NCBI RefSeq assembly: GCF_000252855.1
Contig: NC_017045.1
Location: forward strand, 806,001 to 870,000
DNA from: Riemerella anatipestifer ATCC 11845 = DSM 15868
GTDB taxonomy: Bacteria > Bacteroidota > Bacteroidia > Flavobacteriales > Weeksellaceae
DNA: 64,000 nt
Reading direction: 5' to 3'
A model generated the notes under the pieces. The model worked only from the letters and a program-made list of their open reading frames with translations. It had not been told where the DNA came from and did no database searches. The position numbers and the translations under genes were made by a program. Positions 44,672-54,045 of the stretch are shown here, piece by piece (position 1 is the stretch's first letter; the number at the start of each line of letters is the position of its first letter).

Positions 44672-45433
44672 ATGTTAAAGTTGTCAAAAAGAATGCTTAC
44701 CTCTGTGGGAGAGTATGTTTTGTTACTAGGAAAAGTAATAAAACGCCCGCAGAAGCATAATATTTTTTTTAAACTCTTGATGAGAGAGATTAACGATTTA
44801 GGCGTTAACTCCTTTGGTTTGGTCTTATTTACTTCCATATTTGTGGGAGCTGTAGTCGCAATACAAATGTATAATAACTTTAAGGCTTCTACCATTCCCA
44901 TTCCACTGTACTTCATAGGTTATGCTACTAAGGTGGTGCTTATTTTAGAGTTTTCGCCTACTATCATTAGTCTTATTTTGGCAGGTAAAGTAGGGTCTTA
45001 CATCGCGTCTAGTATAGGAACGATGAGAGTGACGGAGCAGATAGACGCTTTAGATATTATGGGTGTTAATTCCCCCAACTTTTTGATTCTTCCAAAGATA
45101 GTAGCTAATGTTATTTTTAATCCGTTACTCATAGCCATTAGTATTGTTTTCGGTATTTATGGAGGTTATTTAGCAGGAGTTGCCACGGGCAATTGGACAG
45201 AAGCCGACTATATTACAGGGATACAAAGATATATTCCAGACTACTTTATATGGTATGCTTTTTTTAAAACGGTGGTGTTTGCGTTCCTTATTGCTACAAT
45301 TCCAGCTTATTTTGGTTATAATGTAAAGGGAGGCTCTTTAGAAGTAGGTAGAGCTAGTACCCAAGCGGTAGTTTGGACTATGGTGGCAATTATTATTGCC
45401 GAACTTGTATCAACCCAATTATTTTTAAGCTAA
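44672..45433 (+). CDS. mlaE: MlaE family lipid ABC transporter permease
   Basis: Inner-membrane permease of the Mla system that moves phospholipids between inner and outer membranes. The 253 residues have an N-terminal amphipathic part and about five membrane helices, with the family segments FTSIFVGAVVAIQMYNNF, ILEFSPTIISLILAGKVGS and GTMRVTEQIDALDIMGVN. It overlaps the start of the ATPase gene by one base (TAATG). A near-match -7 box (TAACTTCG) lies only six bases before the ATG at 44672; another ATG at 44693 is possible. The MCE substrate-binding gene mlaD does not follow in this window. Confidence 0.9.
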   Translation: MLKLSKRMLTSVGEYVLLLGKVIKRPQKHNIFFKLLMREINDLGVNSFGLVLFTSIFVGAVVAIQMYNNFKASTIPIPLYFIGYATKVVLILEFSPTIISLILAGKVGSYIASSIGTMRVTEQIDALDIMGVNSPNFLILPKIVANVIFNPLLIAISIVFGIYGGYLAGVATGNWTEADYITGIQRYIPDYFIWYAFFKTVVFAFLIATIPAYFGYNVKGGSLEVGRASTQAVVWTMVAIIIAELVSTQLFLS

Positions 45434-46209
45434 TGATTGAAGTTAAAGATTTAAGAAAAAGTTTTAATGATGTAGAGGTTCTCAAAGGGATTACTACTAC
45501 TTTTGAAACAGGAAAAATAAACCTTGTCATTGGTCAATCGGGTTCTGGTAAGACGGTATTTTTGAAGTGTTTACTCAATGTTTTTGACCCTTCTTCAGGA
45601 GATATTTTATTTGATGGAAGAAATCTAAGCATTATGGGACGAACGGAAAAACAAGAAATTCGTTCTGAGATAGGCACGGTATTTCAAGGGAGTGCTTTAT
45701 TTGACTCTATGACGGTAGAAGAAAATATATCTTTTCCTTTGGATATGTTTACCAATCTCACTTATACCGAAAAAAGAAAAAGAGTAAAAGAAGTAATTGG
45801 AAGAGTTCATTTAGAAAATGCTAACACCAAGTTTCCTTCTGAAATATCAGGCGGAATGCAAAAAAGAGTGGCAATAGCTCGTGCAATTGTGAACAATCCA
45901 AAATATCTCTTTTGTGACGAACCAAATTCTGGTTTAGACCCTAACACAGCCATTGTAATAGATGAGCTTATAAAAGAAATTACAGAGGAATATAATACTA
46001 CGACGATTATCAACACCCACGATATGAACTCTGTACTTACTATAGGTGAGAAAATAGTTTATTTAAGAAAAGGTGTTAAAGAGTGGGAAGGTAACAAAGA
46101 CCTTATTATCAAAGCAGAAAATGAGCATTTAATAGATTTTGTTTACTCTTCAGCTTTGTTTAAGCAAGTAAGGGAAACAATGTTAAGAAATAATCAAACT
46201 AATTTATAA
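45433..46209 (+). CDS. mlaF: MlaF family lipid ABC transporter ATPase
   Basis: Cytosolic ATPase partner of MlaE. I start at ATG 45433 (MIEVKDLRKSFNDVEVLKG), 258 residues, which overlaps the mlaE stop by one base; longer frames would extend into mlaE. Walker A is GQSGSGKT, the Q-loop FQGSALFDSMTVEENI, the ABC signature ISGGMQKRVAIARA, Walker B YLFCDEPNSGLDP and the switch His in NTHDMNS. The SGGMQ signature and GSALFDSMTV loop are characteristic of the Mla type. Confidence 0.93.
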   Translation: MIEVKDLRKSFNDVEVLKGITTTFETGKINLVIGQSGSGKTVFLKCLLNVFDPSSGDILFDGRNLSIMGRTEKQEIRSEIGTVFQGSALFDSMTVEENISFPLDMFTNLTYTEKRKRVKEVIGRVHLENANTKFPSEISGGMQKRVAIARAIVNNPKYLFCDEPNSGLDPNTAIVIDELIKEITEEYNTTTIINTHDMNSVLTIGEKIVYLRKGVKEWEGNKDLIIKAENEHLIDFVYSSALFKQVRETMLRNNQTNL

Positions 46210-46223
46210 AAAAATAAAACATT

Positions 46224-46847
46224 ATGAAAAAAGTATTCGTAGGTTTAGCTATTGCAGCTTCATCTTTGATGATGGGGCAAGTGAGTTTTGGAGTAAGAGC
46301 TAATGCATTACTTAACGCTAGTTCTCCAAGCTGGTCAGATTTAAAGGATAATATCTCTGAATCACTAAATACTAAAGGTAATAACATTACAGGTTTTAAT
46401 ATTGGTTTATCTGCTAAAATTAATTTACCTATTACCTCTTTATTTTTAATGCCAGAGGTTTACTATACACAATTTGGTAGCAAGACATCTTTAGGTAACT
46501 TAGAACTAAAAGCTAAAAGTGATAGACTAGATGTTCCTGTTCTAGTAGGTTATAATATTTTGGGCGAAAAGCTAAGTTTGTTTACAGGACCTGTAGCTTC
46601 TTATAACTTGACTTCAGAGCAAACTTTTAAAGATTTTAAAGAGAATATTTCTAAAACATTTACAGTAGGCTATCAGATAGGTGCTAATGTAAGAGTATCA
46701 GATTTTGTTTTCAATGCTCGTTACGAAGGAGCTTTCTCTAAAGATCAAAGAGATTTTATAAGAACAATATCTAGTAGTACAGACGAAGTGGTAAGATATG
46801 ATAACCGTCCTAGTTTCTTTATAGTAGGTTTAGGTTATCAGTTTTAA
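46224..46847 (+). CDS. Small outer-membrane beta-barrel protein (PorT-like)
   Basis: Protein of 207 residues: signal peptide (1-19, ending MMGQ), then an eight-strand-type barrel pattern (SFGVRANALLNAS, GFNIGLSAKINL, LFLMPEVYYTQFG, DVPVLVGYNIL, LSLFTGPVASYNL, TVGYQIGANVRVSDFVFNARYEG) ending in GLGYQF, with a C-terminal Phe as outer-membrane barrels have. It resembles the broken porin gene at 12079-12752 in layout, not closely in sequence. It starts 14 bases after mlaF, so it may belong to the same transcript; a part in lipid transport would be a guess. Confidence 0.78.
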   Translation: MKKVFVGLAIAASSLMMGQVSFGVRANALLNASSPSWSDLKDNISESLNTKGNNITGFNIGLSAKINLPITSLFLMPEVYYTQFGSKTSLGNLELKAKSDRLDVPVLVGYNILGEKLSLFTGPVASYNLTSEQTFKDFKENISKTFTVGYQIGANVRVSDFVFNARYEGAFSKDQRDFIRTISSSTDEVVRYDNRPSFFIVGLGYQF

Positions 46848-46866
46848 TACTTTTTTAATAAGAAAC

Positions 46867-46901
46867 AAAAAATACTCAGAGATTAACTCTGAGTATTTTT
46901 G
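46867..46901. terminator. Bidirectional terminator overlapping a stop codon
   Basis: AAAAATACTCAGAG pairs with CTCTGAGTATTTTT. The stop codon of the minus-strand gene (46883-46885) lies inside this hairpin's loop and right arm. Confidence 0.85.
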
Positions 46902-47191
46902 TTATAAGTATTTTGTTGTGCTGCTAATTCTGCAGCTTGTCTTTCTATTTCAATTTTCTCTTTTTGTAGTCGCTCAAACTCTTTTCTTTTAGCAGCTTCT
47001 CTCACTGCACTACCTTTGCTAATATAGCCTATAACCCCACCAATAATAAGACCGATACCTACACCACCCATAATTCCCATAAAATGAGAGAGTGTTATTT
47101 TTTCTACACTAAAATCGGTAGTAAGATAAAACAAAAGAGCTGCAACAGCTAAAAGTAGAATCCCTACAGTTGTTAAACTTTTCATAATCAA
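46883..47191 (-). CDS. Small membrane protein with charged C-terminal coil
   Basis: Protein of 102 residues (100 if the second ATG at 47185 is used). Two membrane helices (about 5-25, GILLLAVAALLFYL, and 37-58, FMGIMGGVGIGLIIGGVIGYI) are followed by a charged helix likely to form a coiled coil (REAAKRKEFERLQKEKIEIERQ). I do not recognise a named family. It lies 48 bases after the M48 protease gene on the same strand and may be co-transcribed with it. Confidence 0.65.
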   Translation of the reverse strand: MIMKSLTTVGILLLAVAALLFYLTTDFSVEKITLSHFMGIMGGVGIGLIIGGVIGYISKGSAVREAAKRKEFERLQKEKIEIERQAAELAAQQNTYNKNTQS

Positions 47192-47239
47192 TCAGATTTA
47201 TATATTTATCTCCCAAAGATAAGAAAATTAACCTGAATA

Positions 47240-48052
47240 TTATATTTTACCTCCTGCTGCTTTATAGTATTCTAGAGCTTTTGGCAGATGTTTTTGTATA
47301 TCAGCTCTTCTATGTTCAGGATTTGGGTGGGTAGATAGAAACTCTGGCTGTCTAGATGCACTTCCTCCAGATGCAGACTCCATTCTTTGCCAGAAAGGCT
47401 GTGCTTCTCTTGGGTCATACCCTGCCATAGCCATAATGTATAATCCCATTTCATCAGCCTCCAGCTCTTGTTTTCTTCCATAAGCAAGTTGTGCTGCTTG
47501 AGAGCCTAGAGGATAAGCTACCGAGAATACTTGTCTTAAAGCTTGATTTTTTATACTTGCTCCAGCTACCATTCCTAATCCTTGTGCTACCATTGCTGAT
47601 GATATTCTTTCATTTCCGTGTCCTGCTAATGCATGAGCTACTTCGTGTCCCATAACTACAGCTACCCCAGTTTCGTTTTTACATACAGGCATAATCCCTG
47701 TATAAAAAGCCACCTTTCCACCAGGCATACACCAAGCATTAAGTTGTTTATCGTCTATTAAATTAAATTCCCACTGATAAGATGATAAATCCCCTTCTCT
47801 TCCAATTGAGCGGTAATAATTCTCTGCAGCATTTTTAATTCTTAATCCTACATTTTTCACTTGTCTAGCCTCTGTAGTTCCTGATATAACTTTGGCTTTT
47901 GATAGTGTAGATTGGTACTGTTCTAACGACATGCTAGCCAACTGGCTATTATTCATAAACTGCAAAGATTTTCTTCCTGTAAGAGGATTGGTGGCACATG
48001 CTACTAATCCTAAAGTTAATACACTCGCTCCTAATAAAGTTTTAATTTTCAT
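47240..48052 (-). CDS. M48 family metalloprotease lipoprotein
   Basis: Zinc protease anchored as a lipoprotein in the cell envelope. The 270 residues begin with a lipoprotein signal ending LVACATNP (lipid Cys at about 19) and contain the zinc motif HEVAHALAGHG, with the third ligand in ELEADEMGLYIM and a late STHPNPEHR motif. The layout matches the LoiP/YggG and BepA-like periplasmic M48 peptidases that degrade misfolded outer-membrane proteins. The first two residues after the Cys (Ala-Thr) would not retain it in the inner membrane under the E. coli rule, but sorting rules differ in this phylum. Confidence 0.88.
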   Translation of the reverse strand: MKIKTLLGASVLTLGLVACATNPLTGRKSLQFMNNSQLASMSLEQYQSTLSKAKVISGTTEARQVKNVGLRIKNAAENYYRSIGREGDLSSYQWEFNLIDDKQLNAWCMPGGKVAFYTGIMPVCKNETGVAVVMGHEVAHALAGHGNERISSAMVAQGLGMVAGASIKNQALRQVFSVAYPLGSQAAQLAYGRKQELEADEMGLYIMAMAGYDPREAQPFWQRMESASGGSASRQPEFLSTHPNPEHRRADIQKHLPKALEYYKAAGGKI

Positions 48053-48266
48053 AGGTGTTGTTTTGATAAATTATTGTAGTGCAAAGTAAACAATTATTAT
48101 TCCAAACTAAGGAATAAAATAGTACTTTGTTAAATTCAAGTTTTTATAAGATACTCTAATTAAATTTAATTTATTGAATGTTAATTATTTAAAATCAAAA
48201 ATAGTAAAGCGTTGTTTTTATAACTTTTGTTAGTTCTTACATCAATAAATTGAAATTTAAAAGGAC

Positions 48267-48274
48267 TATTTTTG
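48267..48274 (+). promoter_or_regulatory. Possible -7 promoter element of the acyl-CoA synthetase gene
   Basis: TATTTTTG, 59 bases before the ATG in a 281-base AT-rich gap; the nearest TTG is only 14 bases upstream, so this is weak. Confidence 0.35.
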
Positions 48275-48333
48275 AAAAAAAAATCATTATCTTTAGGCAC
48301 TGATTTGAACACACAACTTTAAAATTATTTTAA

Positions 48334-50091
48334 ATGAATTTAGCTGCATTTGTAAGTGTTAATGCCGAGAAATACCTCTCTAAACCTGCCATAGGTTTTA
48401 AGAAATATGATGAGTGGAAATCGCTTAGTTGGACTATGTTTAAAAGAACCATCTTTAAAACCGCTAATGCCCTTAAAGAGAAAGAGGTGAAGGAAGGTTC
48501 TAAAGTTGCTATTTATTCTGATAATTCAGCAGAGTGGATTATCTTCGATTTGGCGGTTTTATCCTTAGGTGCTATAAGTGTGCCCATCTATAGTACCAAC
48601 GGAAAGCAGCAAGTACAATATTGCTTACAAGATTCTGAAGCCTCAGTAGTACTAGTTGGGAATCAGGAGCAGTACGATATTTGTTCTGAGATAATGAACG
48701 AAGTGTCTTCTTTGAAATTTATCGTGGCAGCAAAAAAACACATAGTATTAAGGCATACCAATAGTATTCATTTAGAAAATTTAACTCAAAAAGGAAGCGA
48801 AGATTTTGAAGTTTGCCCGAGAGATAAAAGCGACCTTTCCACAATACTTTACACTTCAGGTACTTCAGGTACACCTAAAGGAGTAATGCTTACTCACGGA
48901 AACTTGATAGATTGTTTTCAAGCTCATACTGATTTTTTCAAATTTAAAAATTTTGAAAATGAAACTTCTTTAGCCTTTTTACCACTAAGCCACATTTTTG
49001 AAAGAAGTTGGACTTTATATTGTTTAAGCAGAGGAGCTAAAGTTTCTTTTTTAGAAAATACAAAACTAATAGCTCACGCTCTAGAAGAAGTAAAACCAAC
49101 AATGATGTGTGCTGTACCTAGATTTTATCAGAAAATTTATGGGGCCCTCAGAGAAATGGTGGAGAAAGGCTCTTCTACCAAAAAGAAAATTTTCAATTGG
49201 GCACTTAATGTAGGCACCCAATGTAGTGAATACAGACGACAAGGGAAGTCTGTACCATTTGGATTGGGGCTTAAAAATAAAATAGCCAATAAATTGGTAT
49301 TTAGTAAAATAAAACAAAAGTTAGGTGGTAATCTTTGGTTTATGCCTTGTGGTGGTGCGGCTATTTCTCCCGAAATACTCAAATTTTTTGATGCTATGGG
49401 AGTCCATATTACTGTAGGTTATGGTCTTACTGAAACTACAGCTACTTTAACTTGTTTCCCTGCATACAATTACGAATACGAAACTGCAGGTATCCCGATA
49501 GGCGACACACAGATAAAAATAGGCGAAAACAACGAAATTTTAGTTAAAGGTAGTGGCGTGATGAAAGGATACTATAACCTTCCCGAAGAGACAGCCAAAG
49601 CCTTTACTGAGGACGGTTGGTTCAGAACAGGAGACGCTGGAGTTATAGAGAATGGCACTTTGAAAATTACTGACCGTATCAAAGATTTAATGAAGACCTC
49701 TAATGGCAAATACATCACTCCACAAGTGATAGAGAATATATTAACCAACAGTAACTATATACAACAAGCTATGGTAGCAGCAGAAGGTAAACCTTTTGTA
49801 ACAGCAGTTATAGTTCCTAACTTTGAAGCTCTAAAGGAAAAGGTAAAAGCCATGAAGCTGTCTATGACAGATTGGAATGAGATTGTATCGTCAGAAAAAA
49901 TAACTCAGTTTTATCATGATATATTACATGATATTCAAAAAGAGTTATCTGCATTTGAGAGAGTTAAAAAATTTGTATTACTTCCTAGTGAGTTTGAAAT
50001 TCATACAGGAGAGATTACTCCAACGCTTAAGGTTAAAAGAAATGTAGTAATGTCTAAATACAGTAACTTAATAGAGCAGTTGTATGCTTAA
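48334..50091 (+). CDS. fadD: Long-chain fatty acyl-CoA synthetase
   Basis: AMP-forming ligase that activates long-chain fatty acids to acyl-CoA. The 585 residues show the adenylation motifs YTSGTSGTPKGVMLTHGNL (P-loop), VGYGLTETTA, GWFRTGDAG and DRIKDLMKTSNGKYITP, and a C-terminal small domain with the catalytic Lys in TPTLKVKRNVV. It belongs to the FAA/ACSL-like group rather than E. coli FadD in its length and in LPLSHIFERSW. Next are mvaD and others, with no beta-oxidation genes beside it. Confidence 0.9.
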   Translation: MNLAAFVSVNAEKYLSKPAIGFKKYDEWKSLSWTMFKRTIFKTANALKEKEVKEGSKVAIYSDNSAEWIIFDLAVLSLGAISVPIYSTNGKQQVQYCLQDSEASVVLVGNQEQYDICSEIMNEVSSLKFIVAAKKHIVLRHTNSIHLENLTQKGSEDFEVCPRDKSDLSTILYTSGTSGTPKGVMLTHGNLIDCFQAHTDFFKFKNFENETSLAFLPLSHIFERSWTLYCLSRGAKVSFLENTKLIAHALEEVKPTMMCAVPRFYQKIYGALREMVEKGSSTKKKIFNWALNVGTQCSEYRRQGKSVPFGLGLKNKIANKLVFSKIKQKLGGNLWFMPCGGAAISPEILKFFDAMGVHITVGYGLTETTATLTCFPAYNYEYETAGIPIGDTQIKIGENNEILVKGSGVMKGYYNLPEETAKAFTEDGWFRTGDAGVIENGTLKITDRIKDLMKTSNGKYITPQVIENILTNSNYIQQAMVAAEGKPFVTAVIVPNFEALKEKVKAMKLSMTDWNEIVSSEKITQFYHDILHDIQKELSAFERVKKFVLLPSEFEIHTGEITPTLKVKRNVVMSKYSNLIEQLYA

Positions 50092-50126
50092 TTTTTAAAG
50101 TATTTTAACTTTAATAATTAAATTTT

Positions 50127-51185
50127 ATGTTAGAACAATTTTTAGGAACGCCAAATTTTGAGGTTAAAAACATACAAGTTTCGGAGACTTGTCCGTCCAA
50201 TATTGCTTTGATAAAATATTGGGGAAAGTATGCACAACAAATACCTGCTAACCCTAGCATCAGTTTTACACTGAATAATGCTAAAACAACTACCAATATC
50301 GTTTTTAATGCTAATAAACCTTTTGGAGTAAAGACTTACTTGGCAGGAAAGGAAGAAACTCAATTTTCATCTAAAATAGAAAAATATTTTAAAACTATTG
50401 AATCTTATCTCCCTTGGATTCTTAGTGGAAGCTACGAAATTAGAACCGAAAACACTTTTCCTCATAGTTCAGGAATTGCCAGTTCTGCATCGGGGTTCGG
50501 AGCGATAGCCAAATGTCTAATGAAGATAGATGAGGCTTTTTCTAAAGAAGCTACAACCCACGATTTTAGGTTGAAAAAAGCCAGTTTTTTAGCTAGATTA
50601 GGAAGCGGAAGTGCTTGTAGGAGTTTGTACAACGGCTTAGTGGTTTGGGGAGAAACACCAGAAGTAGAAGGTAGTTCTGATTTATTTGCTGTACCTTATA
50701 CTACGGAAGAAGTTGCTGAAGTATTTAGAAAGTTTAACGACTGGGTATTACTTATTCACGAAGGGCAAAAGAGTGTATCCTCTACCATAGGACACGGACT
50801 AATGAACACCAACCCTTATGCTGAAAGACGCTTTCAGGAGGCTAGAGAAAACTTTGTTCCACTAAAAGAAATTTTAAAATCTGGAGATTTAGAAAAATTT
50901 ATTACCCTAGTAGAACACGAAGCTCTAACATTACATGCTATGATGATGATGAGTGAGCCTGCATTTATCCTTATGAAAACAGGTACTTTAGAGGTCATCA
51001 ATAAAATTTGGGAGTTTAGAAAATCAACAGGACTGCCGTTATTCTTTACCCTAGACGCTGGTGCTAATGTGCATTTGCTTTTCCCTGAAAATCAAGAGAC
51101 AGAAAAAATAACTGCTTTTATTGAAAAAGAATTGTTACCTCACACCCAAAACGGAAAAGTAGTAAAAGACAGTATAGATTTTTAA
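50127..51185 (+). CDS. mvaD: Diphosphomevalonate decarboxylase
   Basis: Last step of the mevalonate pathway, giving isopentenyl diphosphate. The 352 residues show the GHMP-kinase family features: CPSNIALIKYWGK (substrate-binding Lys), NPSISFTLN, the P-loop-like PHSSGIASSASGFGA, GSGSACRSLYNG with the catalytic region, and LDAGANVHLLFP with the catalytic Asp. Its presence indicates that isoprenoids, including undecaprenol and menaquinone side chains, are made by mevalonate here. The other mevalonate genes are not in the window. Confidence 0.95.
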   Translation: MLEQFLGTPNFEVKNIQVSETCPSNIALIKYWGKYAQQIPANPSISFTLNNAKTTTNIVFNANKPFGVKTYLAGKEETQFSSKIEKYFKTIESYLPWILSGSYEIRTENTFPHSSGIASSASGFGAIAKCLMKIDEAFSKEATTHDFRLKKASFLARLGSGSACRSLYNGLVVWGETPEVEGSSDLFAVPYTTEEVAEVFRKFNDWVLLIHEGQKSVSSTIGHGLMNTNPYAERRFQEARENFVPLKEILKSGDLEKFITLVEHEALTLHAMMMMSEPAFILMKTGTLEVINKIWEFRKSTGLPLFFTLDAGANVHLLFPENQETEKITAFIEKELLPHTQNGKVVKDSIDF

Positions 51186-51200
51186 ATATTTAAAAATTAA

Positions 51201-51578
51201 ATGAAACTTCATCACATTGCCATTATTTGCTCTGATTATTCAGTTTCAAAATCTTTTTATACCGAAGTTTTAGGGTTAAATATTCTACGAGAAGTGTACA
51301 GAGTAGAAAGAAGCTCTTACAAACTAGATTTAGGCATTGGTAATGATTATGTTATTGAACTTTTTTCTTTCCCTAATCCTCCTAAAAGGCTTACCAGACC
51401 AGAGGCGTGTGGATTAAGACATTTGGCTTTTTCTGTGGACTCTGTGGAGGAGCAAAGAGAGAAGTTACTAAAATTAAATATCAGTTGTGAAGCTATTCGG
51501 GTAGATGAATGGACGAATAAAAAGTTCTTTTTCACGCAAGACCCAGATGGACTTCCGATAGAATTCTACGAAAAGTAA
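51201..51578 (+). CDS. VOC family protein, YaeR-like
   Basis: Vicinal-oxygen-chelate fold protein of 125 residues, with two beta-alpha-beta-beta-beta modules (HHIAIICSDYSVSKSFYTEVLGLNIL and GLRHLAFSVDSVEEQREKLLK). Candidate metal ligands are His in HHIAI, Glu in VIELFSFP, His in GLRHLAF and Glu in LPIEFYEK. It resembles E. coli YaeR, whose substrate is unknown; a glyoxalase role cannot be assumed. It lies between mvaD and purK with short spacers (15 and 34 bases). Confidence 0.8.
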   Translation: MKLHHIAIICSDYSVSKSFYTEVLGLNILREVYRVERSSYKLDLGIGNDYVIELFSFPNPPKRLTRPEACGLRHLAFSVDSVEEQREKLLKLNISCEAIRVDEWTNKKFFFTQDPDGLPIEFYEK

Positions 51579-51612
51579 AATATCCAAATAAATTATAATA
51601 AAAAGTAATAAA

Positions 51613-52722
51613 ATGAAAATAGGAATTTTAGGTGGCGGACAGCTAGGAAGAATGTTGATACAAGAAGCTCTGAAATACGATGATGATTTTTATACTTTAG
51701 ACCCCAGCCTTGAATGTTCTTGTGCGTCTATTTCAAATCTTATGCAAGGTGATTTTAATGATTACGAAACCGTACTCAATTTTGGTAAAGATAAAGATAT
51801 TGTTACCATAGAGATAGAACACATCAATACAAAGGCTCTAGAACAACTAGAACAGCAGGGTGTTAAGGTAGTTCCTAGCTCTAGCATTATTAAAATTATA
51901 CAACATAAAACGCTTCAAAAATTATTTTACCAAAAACATCAAATTCCAACACCTGATTTTCAAATCATTCAGAATGCTTCGGAAGTAGATTTTCCATTTC
52001 CTTTTGTTCAGAAATTAGACAAAGGAGGTTACGATGGTAAAGGAGTACAAGTCATTAAAAATGAGAACGATTTAACGAGACTTTGGGACGCACCTTCTGT
52101 TTTAGAAAAATTGGTAGATATTGATAAAGAGTTTTCCGTCATCGTTGCTAAAAACGAAAGTGGAGAAATAAAAACTTTCCCTGTAACCGAAATGGTGGCG
52201 GACCCTAAGCTCAACCTTTTAGATTTTAATATTTGTCCTGCATTTATATCAGAAGACACTCAATTACAAATAGATGCTATTGTTTCTAAGTTTATATCTG
52301 CCGCTGATTCTGCTGGGCTTTTTGCCATAGAATTATTCTTAGATAAAGAAGGAAAAGTATGGGTAAATGAAACGGCTCCTCGCTTGCATAATAGCGGACA
52401 TCAAACTCAAGAAGGGAATTACAACTCACAGTTTGAACAATTTTACAGAGTGATAAAAAACTTACCACTCGCTGAAGTTACCACTAGAGGATTTTCGGGT
52501 ATGCTGAATTTAGTAGGGGAAGAAAACGCTTCTGGAACAGTAGTTTATAAAGGTTTAGAGGAAGTGCTAAAACGCCCCAACACCTATGTTCATCTTTATG
52601 GAAAAAAAGAAACCAAGCCTGGTAGAAAAATGGGACACATCAATGTCTTATCTGATAATAGAGAACAGTTGATACAAGAATTAACTGAAATTAAAGCATT
52701 AGTAAAAGTAAGTGCTAAATAA
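51613..52722 (+). CDS. purK: 5-(carboxyamino)imidazole ribonucleotide synthase
   Basis: ATP-dependent carboxylation of aminoimidazole ribonucleotide in purine synthesis. The 369-residue ATP-grasp protein has the N-terminal GGGQLGRMLIQEAL motif, the ATP-binding GGYDGKGVQVI, and the metal site WVNETAPRLHNSGHQTQEG. purE follows 28 bases on, the usual pairing, so that the unstable N5-carboxy product can be passed on. Confidence 0.95.
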   Translation: MKIGILGGGQLGRMLIQEALKYDDDFYTLDPSLECSCASISNLMQGDFNDYETVLNFGKDKDIVTIEIEHINTKALEQLEQQGVKVVPSSSIIKIIQHKTLQKLFYQKHQIPTPDFQIIQNASEVDFPFPFVQKLDKGGYDGKGVQVIKNENDLTRLWDAPSVLEKLVDIDKEFSVIVAKNESGEIKTFPVTEMVADPKLNLLDFNICPAFISEDTQLQIDAIVSKFISAADSAGLFAIELFLDKEGKVWVNETAPRLHNSGHQTQEGNYNSQFEQFYRVIKNLPLAEVTTRGFSGMLNLVGEENASGTVVYKGLEEVLKRPNTYVHLYGKKETKPGRKMGHINVLSDNREQLIQELTEIKALVKVSAK

Positions 52723-52750
52723 ATCTAATTTTATATAAAAAGAATAAAAA

Positions 52751-53251
52751 ATGGTAGGAATTATTATGGGCAGCCAAAGTGATTTGCCAATAATGCAACA
52801 AGCAGCAGATTTTTTACAATCTATGGCGATACCGTATGAGCTTACGGTAGTATCCGCACACAGAACTCCAGAAAGAATGTTTGATTATGCTAAAACCGCT
52901 AAAGAAAGAGGTCTTAAAGTTATTATAGCAGGAGCTGGTGGGGCGGCTCACCTCCCAGGTATGGTGGCAAGTTGTACCACACTCCCTGTAATTGGAGTAC
53001 CAATACTCAGTAGTAATTCTATTGATGGTTGGGATTCGGTGCTATCTATATTACAAATGCCTTCGGGAATACCTGTAGCAACGGTAGCTCTTAACGGAGC
53101 CACTAATGCTGGAATACTAGCTGCCAAAATTTTAGGTTCGGCGGACGAGAGTATTTCTAATTCATTAGAAAACTATCAAGAAAGTTTAAAAAATAAAGTA
53201 TTGGATAGTATAGAGTACATTAAAACTCAACACCCTAATCAATTTGATTAA
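52751..53251 (+). CDS. purE: N5-carboxyaminoimidazole ribonucleotide mutase
   Basis: Moves the carboxyl group from N5 to C4 of the imidazole after PurK. The 166 residues are class I Pur[18 protein letters not shown] with the nucleotide phosphate site, [17 protein letters not shown] with the catalytic His, [24 protein letters not shown] and [17 protein letters not shown]. It directly follows purK. Confidence 0.96.
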   Translation: MVGIIMGSQSDLPIMQQAADFLQSMAIPYELTVVSAHRTPERMFDYAKTAKERGLKVIIAGAGGAAHLPGMVASCTTLPVIGVPILSSNSIDGWDSVLSILQMPSGIPVATVALNGATNAGILAAKILGSADESISNSLENYQESLKNKVLDSIEYIKTQHPNQFD

Positions 53252-53288
53252 AAAAAGCCAACTCATCTTTATCTATAAAAAAGCATAT

Positions 53289-54002
53289 ATGAAGACTGTA
53301 TTTAAACTCATAATATTCTTTTTTGTTTTACAATCTTGTGATAATAAAACGGTCTTAAATAAAGAAAAGCATAAGACTCAAGAGACAAAAATAAATACAG
53401 ATAAAGCTAATAAAAAGAGTGAACTTTATACAGACACTTTTGAGTTTGAATATTATGATGATAATGGAGATTATACATGGTTATCAGCAAAAAAAGATCA
53501 TGTTAAATATGATTTCGTAAATGACAACAATACTCAAAGAAATCTACTGCGAGGAGATGTATGTGAAATTACATGGGAAAAAGATACTATATATATTGCT
53601 GGTGAGGGGGAAATCCCAAAAATTGAGAATTGGTTAGTTTCTATTAAGAAAATTAAAGATGGGAATGTTTCTAAATTCAGAAAAGATTATAAAAAAGAAT
53701 TGAAGTATTATTATTCTGATGAAGGTTATACACAAAGTACTTTGGACGATTTATATCTTTCTGCAGAATACTATATTGCAAATACAAAAAATGAACTGAT
53801 AAAGCTGGCTATACAAAATAGAGAACAATTAGAATATTCTATTGAAAGCAGAACAGAAAATAATAGAGATTATCAAGTTTTGGGTATTGGATATACTTTT
53901 GAACATAAGTTTAACGTAATACAATGGCTATATATTGATATTGAAACACAAAAAATTTATGAATATGATGTAGCTAATGACAAGTTGGTTGAATTTAAGT
54001 AG
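53289..54002 (+). CDS. Orphan lipoprotein of unknown function
   Basis: Predicted lipoprotein of 237 residues. I start at ATG 53289 (MKTVFKLIIFFFVLQSC), which gives a lipoprotein signal with the lipid Cys at 17; the longer frame from 53244 would overlap purE and lose the signal. The mature part is charged and Tyr-rich (TFEFEYYDDNGDYTWLSAKKDH, GEGEIPKIENWLVSIKKIKDG), with no motif I recognise. It is more AT-rich than its neighbours. It may be co-transcribed with purE, but nothing links their functions. Confidence 0.65.
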   Translation: MKTVFKLIIFFFVLQSCDNKTVLNKEKHKTQETKINTDKANKKSELYTDTFEFEYYDDNGDYTWLSAKKDHVKYDFVNDNNTQRNLLRGDVCEITWEKDTIYIAGEGEIPKIENWLVSIKKIKDGNVSKFRKDYKKELKYYYSDEGYTQSTLDDLYLSAEYYIANTKNELIKLAIQNREQLEYSIESRTENNRDYQVLGIGYTFEHKFNVIQWLYIDIETQKIYEYDVANDKLVEFK

Positions 54003-54010
54003 AAACTACC

Positions 54011-54045
54011 TAAAATAAAAATGGGAACGCCTAAGGTGTTCCCAT
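54011..54045 (-). terminator. Terminator of the tyrS-esterase operon, overlapping the stop
   Basis: Minus-strand ATGGGAAC / GTTCCCAT hairpin (54021-54045) followed by TTTTTATTTTAGG. The esterase stop codon (54031-54033) lies in the hairpin. On the plus strand no T-run follows. Confidence 0.7.
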
